A stretch of DNA of 64,000 nt from Bifidobacteriaceae bacterium (lineage in GTDB: Bacteria > Actinomycetota > Actinomycetes > Actinomycetales > WQXJ01): assembly GCA_031267825.1 (NCBI GenBank), contig JAIRYJ010000017.1, positions 62,001-126,000 of the forward strand, read 5' to 3'. Numbering within the stretch: the first letter of the stretch is position 1; each line of letters begins with the position of its first letter. A program made the position numbers and the translations under genes. Of the stretch, positions 35,499 through 44,324 are shown in pieces. Below the pieces are notes generated by a model. The model ran no database searches. It was not told where the DNA came from and saw nothing but the letters and a program-made list of their open reading frames with translations.

Positions 35499-36110
35499 CT
35501 AGAACGGCGGGTCGTCTCCGGCCGGTCCAGGATCATCTGTCATGGCCCAGGGATCTTGAGCCGGTCCGGAAGCGTAATCGCCACCCTGGCCGCTTGAACC
35601 ACCCTGGCCGCGGCCAGAAGAGCCGCCACCCCAGGACGAATCGCCGCCTCCGCTGTAACCACCTTGGCCGCCCCGGCCACCTTGGCCGCCTTGACCACCA
35701 CTTGGCGAGCCGTAACCGCCTTGACCACCCTGGCCGCCGCCGCGCGGATTGCGGCTGACTTGGGCGGAGGCATAGCGCAGCGACGGGCCAACTTCATCAA
35801 CTTGGAGCTCTAGGACAGTGCGCCGACTGCCGTCGGCGGCGTCATAGGAACGCTGCGTCAGGCGGCCTTGGACAATCACGCGCATGCCTTTTGTGAGCGT
35901 TTCAGCGACGTTTTCGGCCGCCTCACGCCAAACGGAGCATCGCATGAAGAGAGCTTCACCGTTCTTCCATTCGCCACTTTGACGGTCGAATGTGCGCGGT
36001 GTCGAAGCGACTGTGAAACTGGCCACCGGGGTTGCGCCGTTAGCTGTGAAACGAAGTTCTGGATCACCGGTCAGATTGCCGACCACGGTTATAACAGTGT
36101 CGCCGGCCAT
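35499..36110 (-). CDS. ssb: Single-stranded DNA-binding protein
   Basis: 203 aa. OB-fold domain at about residues 1-115 ([19 protein letters not shown], and VEVTL-like barrel strands). A Gly/Gln/Ser-rich linker follows, made of repeated GGQGG-type units, ending with the acidic tip DDPPF that recruits repair and replication proteins. It lies 1 nt after rpsF, as in most bacteria. The Gly-rich linker is encoded by G/C-rich repeats at about 35580-35750. Confidence 0.97.
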   Translation of the reverse strand: MAGDTVITVVGNLTGDPELRFTANGATPVASFTVASTPRTFDRQSGEWKNGEALFMRCSVWREAAENVAETLTKGMRVIVQGRLTQRSYDAADGSRRTVLELQVDEVGPSLRYASAQVSRNPRGGGQGGQGGYGSPSGGQGGQGGRGGQGGYSGGGDSSWGGGSSGRGQGGSSGQGGDYASGPAQDPWAMTDDPGPAGDDPPF

Positions 36111-36111
36111 G

Positions 36112-36411
36112 TCAGACCGCCGCTGGAGCGTTGGCGCGCAACAGTTTGGTGCGCAGGACGGATTCTGACAGGTTCAGCACACGGTCAAGTTCCTTCGCCA
36201 CCTCTGATGTGGCGGTGAAGTTGATGACAGCGTAAATGCCTTCGGACCGCTTCAAGATTTCGTAGGCCAAACGCCGCTTACCCCAGATTTCTTGGCGGTC
36301 AACTGTGCCTTTGGCGTCGGTCACGATCTTGAAGAACCTCGCCAAGGCTGTAGTGACCTGAGCTTCCTCGAGTTCGGGGTCCAGGATGATCATGATTTCG
36401 TATGGTCGCAT
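36112..36411 (-). CDS. rpsF: 30S ribosomal protein S6
   Basis: 99 aa from ATG 36411, preceded by AAGGAGGTG; the frame is open to 36495 but that part is not S6-like. Family cues are [16 protein letters not shown] and [10 protein letters not shown]. It pairs with S18 on the ribosome and leads the rpsF-ssb-rpsR-rplI operon. Confidence 0.97.
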   Translation of the reverse strand: MRPYEIMIILDPELEEAQVTTALARFFKIVTDAKGTVDRQEIWGKRRLAYEILKRSEGIYAVINFTATSEVAKELDRVLNLSESVLRTKLLRANAPAAV

Positions 36412-36563
36412 ACCAATACCCACCTCCTTCGGTCTAGAACGGCCGCGGGCCTTCCGCGGCAGGAGGGTAGATGCGCTAAGCGGGCCAGACGGCACCTAGC
36501 CGGTTGGTCCGTACTGTCCGCTGGCTGTGGCAGTCTAGCCTACCTTGACCCAGTAGGCCGCCC

Positions 36564-36581
36564 GGCCTGCTCCGTCAGGCC
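36564..36581 (-). terminator. Small hairpin downstream of the FG-GAP frame
   Basis: GGCCTG CTCCGT CAGGCC is a perfect 6-bp stem, about 40 nt past the stop at 36620 on the minus strand and upstream of rpsF. Plausible terminator of the surface-protein gene. Confidence 0.45.
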
Positions 36582-36619
36582 GTGGTGGTGGTGTTCCGGG
36601 CCGGGTTGGGTTGGCTGGT

Positions 36620-37426
36620 TTACCAACCGGAGCCGATCAGCTTCTTAGTGGCGAAACCTTTAACTCCACCCAAACCCCGGTAGTAGTAAAGATCACCATT
36701 CGAATCATCCCGACCAACAATGTCCGCCAACCCATCACCAGTCAGATCACCACCACCAGCCAAAGTAAACGCGTTCCAACCATTGCCAGTCCGCACCTTA
36801 GTGTTGAAGGTCCCAGAACCGTTGCCCGTATAGGTGTACAACAACCCAGTCGACCGCTCCACACCCAAAATGTCACCCCGTCGATCACCGTTCAGATCCC
36901 CGGCGGCGTACAGGTCGAAGTTTTGCCAGCCGTTACCGACTTGGACTTTAGTGCCGAACATGCCGTTACCCAGTCCCCGGTACATGTACAACAAACCAGT
37001 TGATTCCTGAATACCAAGCAGATCAGCCTTACCATCACCATTCAGGTCACCTACCGGTATAGCCCGCCAACCAGTCCAGCCGTTACCCATCTTGACTGAC
37101 TGATTAGTTATCCGGCCACCACCCGCACCAGGACGCAAATACAAGTCACCAGTGTTGGTGACATACACCAGATCGGCTTCCTCGTCACCGTTGATGTCCC
37201 CGGGGGCTAGCACTTCACGGCAATCGGTCACCCCAGTGTCGATAATTTCCCTAAACGCCAAAGACCCAACCGCGGTCCCAGCGAAAAGATGAACCTGTCC
37301 GTTCTTATGTAAAGCGATAATCTCACCTCGGTCGTCAGAGTTCATGTCTGGGGAGATCGTGAAAGACCTGTACGTCGGGTCGTAAACGTATGGCGCTCCG
37401 GAGCCAGGACCCGGACTGGTAGCCAC
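36620..37426 (-). pseudogene. FG-GAP/VCBS repeat region, probably the frameshifted C-terminus of the RCC1 protein
   Basis: 268-residue frame of tandem FG-GAP-like calcium-binding repeats: GDLNGDGKADLLG, GDLNGDRRGDILG and GDLTGDGLADIVG, each about 45 residues, ending ...LIGSGW. It has no signal peptide, and its nominal GTG (37426) lies inside the upstream RCC1 frame without a ribosome site. Reading from the RCC1 frame into this one needs only a single shift at about 37395-37430. The natural product would be one secreted RCC1-plus-FG-GAP protein. Independent translation by reinitiation cannot be excluded. Confidence 0.65.
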
Positions 37427-38652
37427 CTGTCCGTGGTGGTGCCGTCACCCAGTTTGCCGTGTTCGTTGCTGCCCCAGGCCCAAGTTTCTCCGGTTCCCGT
37501 CACCGCTAAGGAATAGTTGGCGCCGCCACTGATCGCGGCCGGGCTGGCAAGACCTGGGACCTCGCCCGGTGAGTGCCGGTCGAAGGTACGGGTGCCGTCG
37601 CCAAGTTCACCGTAAACATTGGTGCCCCAGGCCCAGACTTTCCCAGCGCTGGTCACAGCCAAGGTATGACTTGGTCCCGACGATATCGCGGTCACATTGG
37701 TCGGGCTGGGGACTTCAACGGGTGATAGCCGGTTTATGGTGGTGCCGTCTCCGAGTTGGCCGCAGTCGTTGTTGCCCCAGGCCCAGATTTTCCCAGTGCT
37801 GGTGACCGCGAAGGAAGAAAACCCGCTGGTGGCGACTGTGGTTATGTTGGTCAGGCCGGTAATCCCGACGGGCGATGACCGGTTGGTAGTGGTGCCGTCT
37901 CCGAGTTGGCCATGCCGGTTCCAGCCCCAGGCCCAAACTTTCCCGGAGCTTGTCAGAGCCAGAGAAGACGCCACTGCGGCGGCTATATGGCTCACCCCGG
38001 TCAGGCCGGGAACCTCAGTTGGTGAGCCTCTGTCCGCAGTGGTTCCATCCCCGAGTTGCCCGAATCTGTTATCACCCCAGGCCCAAACTTTCCCGGCGCT
38101 GGTCAGGGCCAAAGAGTGGCTGTCGCTGGCAGCGATCGCGACCACGCCGGTCAGGCCGGGCACTTCGGTTGGTGAGCGTCGGTTTACCGCGGTGCCGTCT
38201 CCGAGTTGGCCGTATACGTTGTTGCCCCAGGCCCAGACTCTACCAGCACTGGTCAGGGCCAAAGAGTGTTCGGCGCCGGTGGCTACCGCGGTCACGCTGG
38301 TCAGGCCAGGAACCTGAGTCGGCGCTTGTCGGTTCGCTATAGTGCCATCCCCGAGTTGTCCGGCGTTGTTCCGGCCCCAGGCATAAACCTTCCCGTCAGA
38401 ACCAACCGCTAAGGAGTGGGAATCGCCTGCGGCGATCCGCTGATAGGTCACCTCAGCCAGCGGCGCTGGCGCCGCTGTGAATCGCGGGCCGGTGGGCAAG
38501 GCGTTAGCTGAGGCTGGAAGCGCCAGGCAACAGGCCACCAGCAGGGTGGCCGAAGCCCCGGCTAGAAGCCTGGCCGCCCGCCGGAAAGCGATTCCGCCAG
38601 ACCAACCAAACTGTTGGGAGGTTTTCGATAGTGTTCGGGTGTGATTGGGCAT
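37342..38652 (-). CDS. Secreted RCC1-repeat protein (N-terminal part of a probably frameshifted gene)
   Basis: 436 aa. Signal peptide at about residues 25-50 (ARLLAGASATLLVACCLALPASANA), then seven RCC1 blades of about 50 residues with the pattern WAWGxNxxGQLGDGTTxxRxSPxxVPGL, which should close one beta-propeller. The last blade ends at GDGTTTDRWLPV, after which the frame reads an unrelated 20-residue tail. AGAGG lies about 9 nt before the ATG. The C-terminal FG-GAP region continues in another frame (36620-37426). Function unknown; likely surface or extracellular. Confidence 0.8.
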   Translation of the reverse strand: MPNHTRTLSKTSQQFGWSGGIAFRRAARLLAGASATLLVACCLALPASANALPTGPRFTAAPAPLAEVTYQRIAAGDSHSLAVGSDGKVYAWGRNNAGQLGDGTIANRQAPTQVPGLTSVTAVATGAEHSLALTSAGRVWAWGNNVYGQLGDGTAVNRRSPTEVPGLTGVVAIAASDSHSLALTSAGKVWAWGDNRFGQLGDGTTADRGSPTEVPGLTGVSHIAAAVASSLALTSSGKVWAWGWNRHGQLGDGTTTNRSSPVGITGLTNITTVATSGFSSFAVTSTGKIWAWGNNDCGQLGDGTTINRLSPVEVPSPTNVTAISSGPSHTLAVTSAGKVWAWGTNVYGELGDGTRTFDRHSPGEVPGLASPAAISGGANYSLAVTGTGETWAWGSNEHGKLGDGTTTDRWLPVRVLAPERHTFTTRRTGLSRSPQT

Positions 38653-38719
38653 GGGGGAATACCTCTTCGTTTGATCCGCGTTGACGCGTTAGCGTCGCTT
38701 GCTTGCTGGTCAGCCTAGT

Positions 38720-38733
38720 GGATCAGCTGATCC
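38720..38733. promoter_or_regulatory. 14-bp perfect palindrome, candidate operator
   Basis: GGATCAGCTGATCC lies between the divergent RCC1 and SDR genes, about 50 bp upstream of the candidate extended -10 at 38767-38775. A regulator site is plausible, for example for the FadR-type regulator encoded downstream. Confidence 0.4.
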
Positions 38734-38766
38734 GTGGCGGGGAGCCGTAGCCCAGAAAGCCTCACC

Positions 38767-38775
38767 TGGTATACT
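38767..38775 (+). promoter_or_regulatory. Extended -10 promoter element for the SDR-GntR operon
   Basis: TGGTATACT matches the extended -10 pattern (TGN-TATAAT-like). No clear -35 is present. It would give a leader of about 180 nt before the SDR gene, so a regulated or structured leader is possible. Confidence 0.4.
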
Positions 38776-38964
38776 AATAATACGAAATCGCTGCGAACTG
38801 GTTGGTCTTGGCGGCACCGGTTGACGCCTCTTGTGGCCCTAAGAGTGCTAACTGAACCACGAAGTAAGCGGAGGATCTGGCACTCCAAAGAAGGCAGGGA
38901 GGCGGCGGGTTTTGTAGGACTTGCCGGTTGACTGGCGGCAATGCGGCTAGTGGAAAGGAACCCA

Positions 38965-39711
38965 GTGCGTTTTGCTAACCAAGTGGTCATAGTGACCGGT
39001 GGCGGTTCAGGAATTGGCGCGGCGGCGGGTAGGCGGCTAGCGGCCGAAGGGGCTGAGGTTTGGCTGACCGGTCGGACGGAATCAAAGCTGGCCGCGCAGG
39101 CGGCTCAGATCGCCCAGGACGGCGGTCAGGCTGTTAGCTGGGTAATGGACGCGGGTTTGGCTGATGACTGGCGCGTGTTGCGTCAGCACTTCGATCAGAC
39201 TGGTAAGACAGTAGATGTGATTGTCCACAACGCCTACACGCTAGACAAACGTCCAGCCGGCGACCTAGCTGAGGAATCGTGGAACTATCAACTGGCGGTT
39301 GACCTGTCGGCCGTCTATTTTTCGGTACGGAACTTCCTTGACCATCTGCGAAGCCGCCACGGCAACATGGTTAACGTAGCCTCAGTTCATGGCCTGCGGG
39401 CCTGGCCGGGACACCCGGCTTATGGCGCCGCCAAGGGTGGCATGCTAGCACTGACGAGGCAGTTAGCTGTCGAATACGGACCGGATGTGCGGTTCAACGC
39501 CGTCGTGCCGGGGCCAATCCTGACACCCACTTGGGATGGAGTTAGCCCGTGTGAAATTGATTCGACGGCCAGGGGTACGGCCCTCGGCCGACTCGGTACG
39601 GCCGATGAGGTGGCTAACGCGATCGCTTTTCTAGCTTCAAGCGAAGCCTCCTACATCACCGGAGAACACTTGGTTGTCGATGGCGGGCAGACGGTCCGCG
39701 GAAGTTGGTAG
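38965..39711 (+). CDS. Short-chain dehydrogenase/reductase
   Basis: 248-aa classical SDR: NAD(P) motif TGGGSGIG, NAS region reading NVASVHG (catalytic Ser), YGAAKGG (catalytic Tyr and Lys) and a C-terminal SEASYITGEHLVVDGG. The start is GTG 38965 with AAAGGA 4-5 nt upstream; ATG 38941 is an alternative. The FadR-type regulator gene overlaps or abuts its end, so the two form a small operon. Similar pairs act on sugar acids or polyols, but the substrate is not evident here. Confidence 0.88.
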   Translation: MRFANQVVIVTGGGSGIGAAAGRRLAAEGAEVWLTGRTESKLAAQAAQIAQDGGQAVSWVMDAGLADDWRVLRQHFDQTGKTVDVIVHNAYTLDKRPAGDLAEESWNYQLAVDLSAVYFSVRNFLDHLRSRHGNMVNVASVHGLRAWPGHPAYGAAKGGMLALTRQLAVEYGPDVRFNAVVPGPILTPTWDGVSPCEIDSTARGTALGRLGTADEVANAIAFLASSEASYITGEHLVVDGGQTVRGSW

Positions 39712-40471
39712 ACACTTGGCGGATTTTGGAGGACGGATTCCTGGCACCAGTCAGGCCTTTTCGCGGCGCGGCCTGCACGGTCAGGTAGTTGATGGGCTAG
39801 GTATGCGGATCGTTTCAGGTGAATTGGCGCCTGGTGCGACAATCGACCTGGAAGCGCTTGAAGATGAGTTTGGTGTGTCGCGCACCGTGGTGCGTGAAAC
39901 CATCAAAGTCTTGGTCGCTAAGGGGCTAGTTGATGCCCGGCCTAAGGCTGGGACTTTTGTGCTCGGCCGGGACCGCTGGAACCTGCTTGACGCTGACCTG
40001 ATGGCCTGGCGCATCGCGCTGGGTCTTGATGTCCGCCTGATGAGGGAACTGGCTGAGGTCCGGGCCATGGTTGAACCAGCCGCCGCCCGGCTGGCGGCCG
40101 GACGAGCCACCGGACCTGAGGTGGACGCCATCGCCGCCGCCTTTGCCCGGATGGAGGCGGGGGCGGCTGGGCCAGTCGAACACACGACAGATGCTGACAT
40201 TGAGTTTCATTCGGCGATCCTGCGGGCGGCCGGCAACGAACTGTTAGCCGGTTTCCATGTCTTGCTGGCGCCGGCCTTACGCTTGCGTGACATTTTGACG
40301 CTGGCGGGTGCTGAGCCGCACGGTTACCTGGCAGCCCACCGGGCGGTTCTTGAGGCGATTCAGCGGGGCGATGCCGTCCGGGCGGAAGAGGCGGTAGCTC
40401 GGCTATTGGAGAACGCGGCCGAGGATACGGAGGCGACCCTGCGGGCGGCTGAGAAGGCCACCAGGCGGTGA
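39680..40471 (+). CDS. GntR-family transcriptional regulator, FadR subfamily
   Basis: Winged helix-turn-helix at about residues 35-95 (LHGQVVDGLGMRIVSGELAP, SRTVVRETIKVLVAKGLV) followed by an all-helical FCD ligand-binding domain (about 110-255) with metal-binding Asp/His candidates in ADIEFHSAIL and AAHRAVLEAI. Such regulators bind small acids, often sugar acids. The start is unsure: ATG 39680 overlaps the SDR gene by 32 nt, while TTG 39716 would leave a 4-nt gap. It probably regulates the SDR operon and perhaps other loci. Confidence 0.87.
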   Translation: MAGRRSAEVGRHLADFGGRIPGTSQAFSRRGLHGQVVDGLGMRIVSGELAPGATIDLEALEDEFGVSRTVVRETIKVLVAKGLVDARPKAGTFVLGRDRWNLLDADLMAWRIALGLDVRLMRELAEVRAMVEPAAARLAAGRATGPEVDAIAAAFARMEAGAAGPVEHTTDADIEFHSAILRAAGNELLAGFHVLLAPALRLRDILTLAGAEPHGYLAAHRAVLEAIQRGDAVRAEEAVARLLENAAEDTEATLRAAEKATRR

Positions 40472-40529
40472 GAACCAGCCACCGGTAAGGACAAGCCACC
40501 AGGCGGGTCGGCTGGTTCCCGGATGGCGG

Positions 40530-41246
40530 TCAGAGCGGCAGGTCGCGGCGGGTGAACGCCCAGGAGCCGGCGGCACCCGCGGCCGCGCCGATCATTCCCA
40601 GGGCGACCAGGCCCCAGAACCATCCGGCGCTGTGGGCCATTATCGCGGGCACGTCGTACAAGCTGACGATGGTCAAGTGGCGCATGAACGCGTAGTTCTG
40701 GCCGAACATGGCCATGATCGGCAGCAGTAGGAAAGCGCAAACCAGGCCGCCGCCGGTGGCGATGGTGTGCTTGGTCAGGTTGAAGACGCACGATGCCGCG
40801 AAGCAGATCCCGGCGAAGGCCCAGCCCAGGAGGAACAGGCCCAAGTTGAGTTCGAGGACGGTGCGGACGTCGGCGCCAGTCAACCCAAAGGAGGACAAGG
40901 CGGCTCCCGCGCAGTGAGCGGCGGCGCCCAGCGCACACATGGCGAGCAGCGATCCACCGAAGAACGCGGCCTGGGTGGTGGTCACAGCGCGGCGCCGGAC
41001 CGGGGTCGCCAGGACGTAGGCGAGCGTGCCCCGGTCGACTTTGGCGCAGATCAGCCGGTTCCCGACGGTGATGGCGTAGATCCCGGCGAAGATGCCGGGC
41101 AGCAGGTTGTAGTAGGCGACGCCGGCCGCGGCGATCGGGGCGTTCATCGCAACGGAGAACACCATCAGGCATTGCACACCTGTCAGGACCGTCCATAGGA
41201 CGGCGTTCTCTCGGACCGTTTGCTTCAACAGCGCCGCGTTAAGCAT
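40530..41246 (-). CDS. ABC-2 type permease
   Basis: 238 aa with six hydrophobic segments, the size of an ABC-2 exporter half. It starts overlapping the second ATPase gene by 8 nt and is the last gene of the operon. It is the only permease for two ATPase genes. Context (two-component system upstream) suggests efflux of a toxic peptide or a wall-active antibiotic. Confidence 0.82.
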   Translation of the reverse strand: MLNAALLKQTVRENAVLWTVLTGVQCLMVFSVAMNAPIAAAGVAYYNLLPGIFAGIYAITVGNRLICAKVDRGTLAYVLATPVRRRAVTTTQAAFFGGSLLAMCALGAAAHCAGAALSSFGLTGADVRTVLELNLGLFLLGWAFAGICFAASCVFNLTKHTIATGGGLVCAFLLLPIMAMFGQNYAFMRHLTIVSLYDVPAIMAHSAGWFWGLVALGMIGAAAGAAGSWAFTRRDLPL

Positions 41247-42153
41247 GGTGGGCTCCTTCCGTGTCGTGGTATTTCGCGGCGAAGTGGGCCGCCAGAGTGC
41301 GGGGCACCTGGGTGATGAACTTCACGTCGAGGCAGGCCAAGGCCTGGAACAATGCCCCTATGTCAGCGCGGGCGATCCGGACGCTGGCCTGGTTGAACTG
41401 GTCTTGGCGGCGGGTTAGGTCGAACCGGCGGGCGAGGAATGCCTGGTAGTCCTCCGCGGCGGCGAACTCGATCTTGTACTCTTTGACGGCTTCGTTCCCG
41501 CCCAACTCCGCGATGCGCGCCACTTCGATGATCCGGCCTTCTTTGAGGAACGCCACCCGGTCACAGACCGCCTCCAACTCGTCGAACATGTGGCTCGACA
41601 TGAACACAGTCCTGCCCTTGGCTTTCTCCTCGGCCACCAGGCCGGTGAACACCTTCTGCATCAAGGGATCCAGACCGGTCGAGCCCTCGTCCAAGAGCAG
41701 GACCGAGGCGCCGGACATGAACGCGGCCACGATGGCCGTCTTCTGCTTCATGCCTTTGCTCATGCGTTTCAGGGGAGCGCTGACGTCCAGGTCGAACCGC
41801 GCGGCCAGGTCGTCGGCGCGGGCCAGGTCCCGCAAGGCGGTGTAGCTGGCCTGGAGTTCCAGGAAGTCCAGGCCCGTCTTGACGTCGGGGAACGCGATCT
41901 CGCCGGGGATGTGGCCGATGTGGCGCTTCAGTTCGGCGGCTTGCCTCCAGCAGTCACCGCCCAGTATGCGGCAACGGCCGCGCCGGGAGCGCAGGAAACC
42001 CATCAGGTGGCGGATCATGGTGGTCTTGCCGGCGCCGTTGATCCCAACCAGGCCGAAGACCTCTCCGGGGGCGACGGTCAGGTCCACGTCGAACAATCCC
42101 CGGCCCTGGCCGTAGTCCCTAGTCAGGCCCGTTATCTCGATGGCGTGTTCCAC
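41239..42153 (-). CDS. ABC transporter ATP-binding protein (exporter)
   Basis: 304 aa. Walker A INGAGKTT, signature MSKGMKQK, Walker B VLLLDEGSTGLDP with Gly in place of the usual Pro, and H-loop MSSHMF. A C-terminal regulatory domain of about 80 residues resembles that of antibiotic and bacitracin exporter ATPases. It overlaps both neighbours. Confidence 0.9.
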   Translation of the reverse strand: MEHAIEITGLTRDYGQGRGLFDVDLTVAPGEVFGLVGINGAGKTTMIRHLMGFLRSRRGRCRILGGDCWRQAAELKRHIGHIPGEIAFPDVKTGLDFLELQASYTALRDLARADDLAARFDLDVSAPLKRMSKGMKQKTAIVAAFMSGASVLLLDEGSTGLDPLMQKVFTGLVAEEKAKGRTVFMSSHMFDELEAVCDRVAFLKEGRIIEVARIAELGGNEAVKEYKIEFAAAEDYQAFLARRFDLTRRQDQFNQASVRIARADIGALFQALACLDVKFITQVPRTLAAHFAAKYHDTEGAHHA

Positions 42154-43193
42154 GGCCTACCCTCCTGCGGTTGCCTGGCGTACAGATGAAAGAAGTGGTC
42201 CTCCAGGGTGACTTTGCACTCCTGGAAGTCCGCCACTCGGAGGGCCGCGAGGCTCTGGATCAGCGCCTTGACGTCACCGTCGCGGACCCGCGCCTCGACC
42301 GTCATCTCGGCTTGGTCCGCGAAGACGACTTGGATTCCGCCCCCGGTCAGGAAGGCCCCGAAATCGGGCAGGGCGGCGAACTTGATCCGGTAGGTCTTGG
42401 TCTCGCTGTGGCGGATGTCGTCAACCCGGACCGTCGAAACGATCCGCCCGTCCTTGATGACCGCGACGCGGTCGCAGACGGCTTGGACCTCGGAGAACAT
42501 GTGGCTCGACAGCAAGATGGTCTTGCCGCGTCCCTTCTCCTGGCGCAGGAACTCGATGAACCGCTCCTGCATGATCGGGTCCAGGCCGCTGCTCGGCTCG
42601 TCCAACACCAGCACTTCTGGATCGCCCATGAACGCTGTCACCACGGCGAGTTTGCGCTTGTCACCCAGGCTCATGCGTTTGGTCGTGCCCCTGGGTTCGA
42701 GTTGGAACAGGTCCAGCAGTTGGGCGAGGCGCGCTCCGTCGGCCCGCCCGCCCAGGCCCTGCATAAACCGGATGAACTGCGAGCCTGTCAACCCCTCTGG
42801 CAGGGCGATCTCGCCGGGCAGATAACCGACCGAGCTGTGGATCTGGCTCGGTTGCGCCCAGCAGTCGAACCCCAGGATCGACGTCCGGCCCGACTGCGGC
42901 GCCGAGAACCCCATTAGATGGCGGATAGCGGTGGTCTTCCCGGCGCCGTTGGGTCCGACGAAGCCGAACACCTCGCCTCGCCCCACCTCGAACGAGGCAT
43001 CGAACACGCCCCGGCCGTGGCCGTAGTCTTTGGTCAGGTGTTCGACCGCGATGACAGCGCCGGCTGGGCGCGGGCCGCCCGCACGGGGAGGCGCGGCCGG
43101 CGCGGGAGTCACCGGCGTGTGCAGCCGTGTCGGCGAGTCCGCACGAGGCCCCTGGGCGGAATCGGACTCGGGATGCTGGGTGCTCATGCCCAT
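42132..43193 (-). CDS. ABC transporter ATP-binding protein (exporter), paralogue
   Basis: 353 aa with a Pro/Ala-rich N-terminal extension of about 45 residues, then the ATPase domain: Walker A PNGAGKTT, signature MSLGDKRK, Walker B VLVLDEPSSGLDP and H-loop LSSHMF. It is a paralogue of the next gene with the same C-terminal domain. Both ATPases probably serve the single permease as a heterodimer. It overlaps the next gene by 22 nt. ATG 43187 is an alternative start. Confidence 0.9.
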   Translation of the reverse strand: MGMSTQHPESDSAQGPRADSPTRLHTPVTPAPAAPPRAGGPRPAGAVIAVEHLTKDYGHGRGVFDASFEVGRGEVFGFVGPNGAGKTTAIRHLMGFSAPQSGRTSILGFDCWAQPSQIHSSVGYLPGEIALPEGLTGSQFIRFMQGLGGRADGARLAQLLDLFQLEPRGTTKRMSLGDKRKLAVVTAFMGDPEVLVLDEPSSGLDPIMQERFIEFLRQEKGRGKTILLSSHMFSEVQAVCDRVAVIKDGRIVSTVRVDDIRHSETKTYRIKFAALPDFGAFLTGGGIQVVFADQAEMTVEARVRDGDVKALIQSLAALRVADFQECKVTLEDHFFHLYARQPQEGRPWNTPSR

Positions 43194-43244
43194 AATCTTT
43201 GGCAGCGAATGTTGGGGAGACGCTTCGGAAATGTTTGAGAAGTG

Positions 43245-44324
43245 TTAGGGAGCGCCGCCACCGCAGGGCAGTGTCACGGTGAAGACAGAGCCGACGCCGG
43301 GGGCGCTGTCGAGCCGGATCGACGCCCCGGCCAGTTGCGCGGCCCTGCGCGCCAACGCCAGGCCCAGACCGTTGCCTTCGCCTTTCGCGGCCGTCTCCCC
43401 TTGGTAGAACTTGTCGAAGACGCGCGCCTGCGTGGCCTGGTCCATTCCCCAGCCCGTGTCGGCCACGGTCACAGTCACCGCTCCCGGCCTGGAGACCTGG
43501 GCGAGCACGACCGTCCCACCTGGCGGTGTGAACTTCACGGCGTTGCTGAGCAGGTTCCGCCAAACGATCTCCAGCATCCCTTCGTCGGCGCGGACCGGTG
43601 CCGCGTCCTCTAATTCAGCGCTGAACCCCACGCCTTTGGCCTGCGCGGCCTCAGCGAATGGCAAAGCCGTCTCCGCCAACTGGCGGGCCAAATCGAACAG
43701 CCGCGGCGCGGGAGTGATGCGCTCGCCGCCGAGCTTGTCTAACGCCAAGATGTTGGCGACCAAAGCGGCGGCCCGGCCCGCGGCCCTAGTGATGGTCCGC
43801 AGGTAGTCGGCGCGCCGCTCCGGGGCCAGGCGCCCTTCGTGCGCCAGGGCGTCGGCGTAATTCGCGATCACAGCCAGCGGCGTCTTGATCTCGTGGGAGA
43901 CGTCCGCGATGAAGTCTTCTTTGAGCGCCTCGATGCTGCCTAACTGAGCGACCATCGTGTTGAAATCGTCAAACATGACGTCCACGTAGTCCCACCGGTC
44001 GCCGCCGTGCGTGGGCGCCAGCCTGACCGTGAAATCGCCGGCCGCGACCTGGCCGGCGGCCGCTGACAACTGCCGCATTGGCCGGTCGAACACCCGGCGG
44101 CGCTGCCGGGCGTAGACGATGCAGAACAGCGCGGCCACAACCGCCCAGTACATCGCCATGGCCAGCGCGTAGCCGACGCTCGCCCCGTCGGTCCGCGGGA
44201 AGGCCGGCCGGATCATCGCCTGTCCGTAGGCGAGCACCACCAGGACCCCGAAAACCTGCAAGAAGTCGCGCCACGACGACCGCCTTGGGCGCAGCCGCGG
44301 GTCAGCCGCCGCGCGGCCGGTCAC
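43245..44324 (-). CDS. Sensor histidine kinase (HAMP, HisKA, HATPase)
   Basis: 359 aa. Two membrane helices (about 20-40 and 50-72) with a very short extracellular loop, typical of intramembrane-sensing kinases that work with ABC exporters. HAMP is about 75-128, phosphoacceptor H144 is in DVSHEIKTPL, the N box is WRNLLSNAVKF, G1 is DTGWGMD and G2 is GEGNGLGLALARR. It overlaps the response regulator by 4 nt. The likely stimulus is an antimicrobial or transporter flux. Confidence 0.93.
   Translation of the reverse strand: MTGRAAADPRLRPRRSSWRDFLQVFGVLVVLAYGQAMIRPAFPRTDGASVGYALAMAMYWAVVAALFCIVYARQRRRVFDRPMRQLSAAAGQVAAGDFTVRLAPTHGGDRWDYVDVMFDDFNTMVAQLGSIEALKEDFIADVSHEIKTPLAVIANYADALAHEGRLAPERRADYLRTITRAAGRAAALVANILALDKLGGERITPAPRLFDLARQLAETALPFAEAAQAKGVGFSAELEDAAPVRADEGMLEIVWRNLLSNAVKFTPPGGTVVLAQVSRPGAVTVTVADTGWGMDQATQARVFDKFYQGETAAKGEGNGLGLALARRAAQLAGASIRLDSAPGVGSVFTVTLPCGGGAP

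Noticed and set aside
37440-38400. Regular repeats resembling a CRISPR or satellite array
   Set aside because: The period of about 150 bp corresponds to RCC1 protein blades in an open frame with a signal peptide; there are no constant short repeats with unique spacers. I saw no CRISPR array in the window.
42171-42917. 248-aa plus-strand frame
   Set aside because: Antisense to a clear ABC ATPase gene; no domain and no ribosome site. G/C-rich third positions create such frames.
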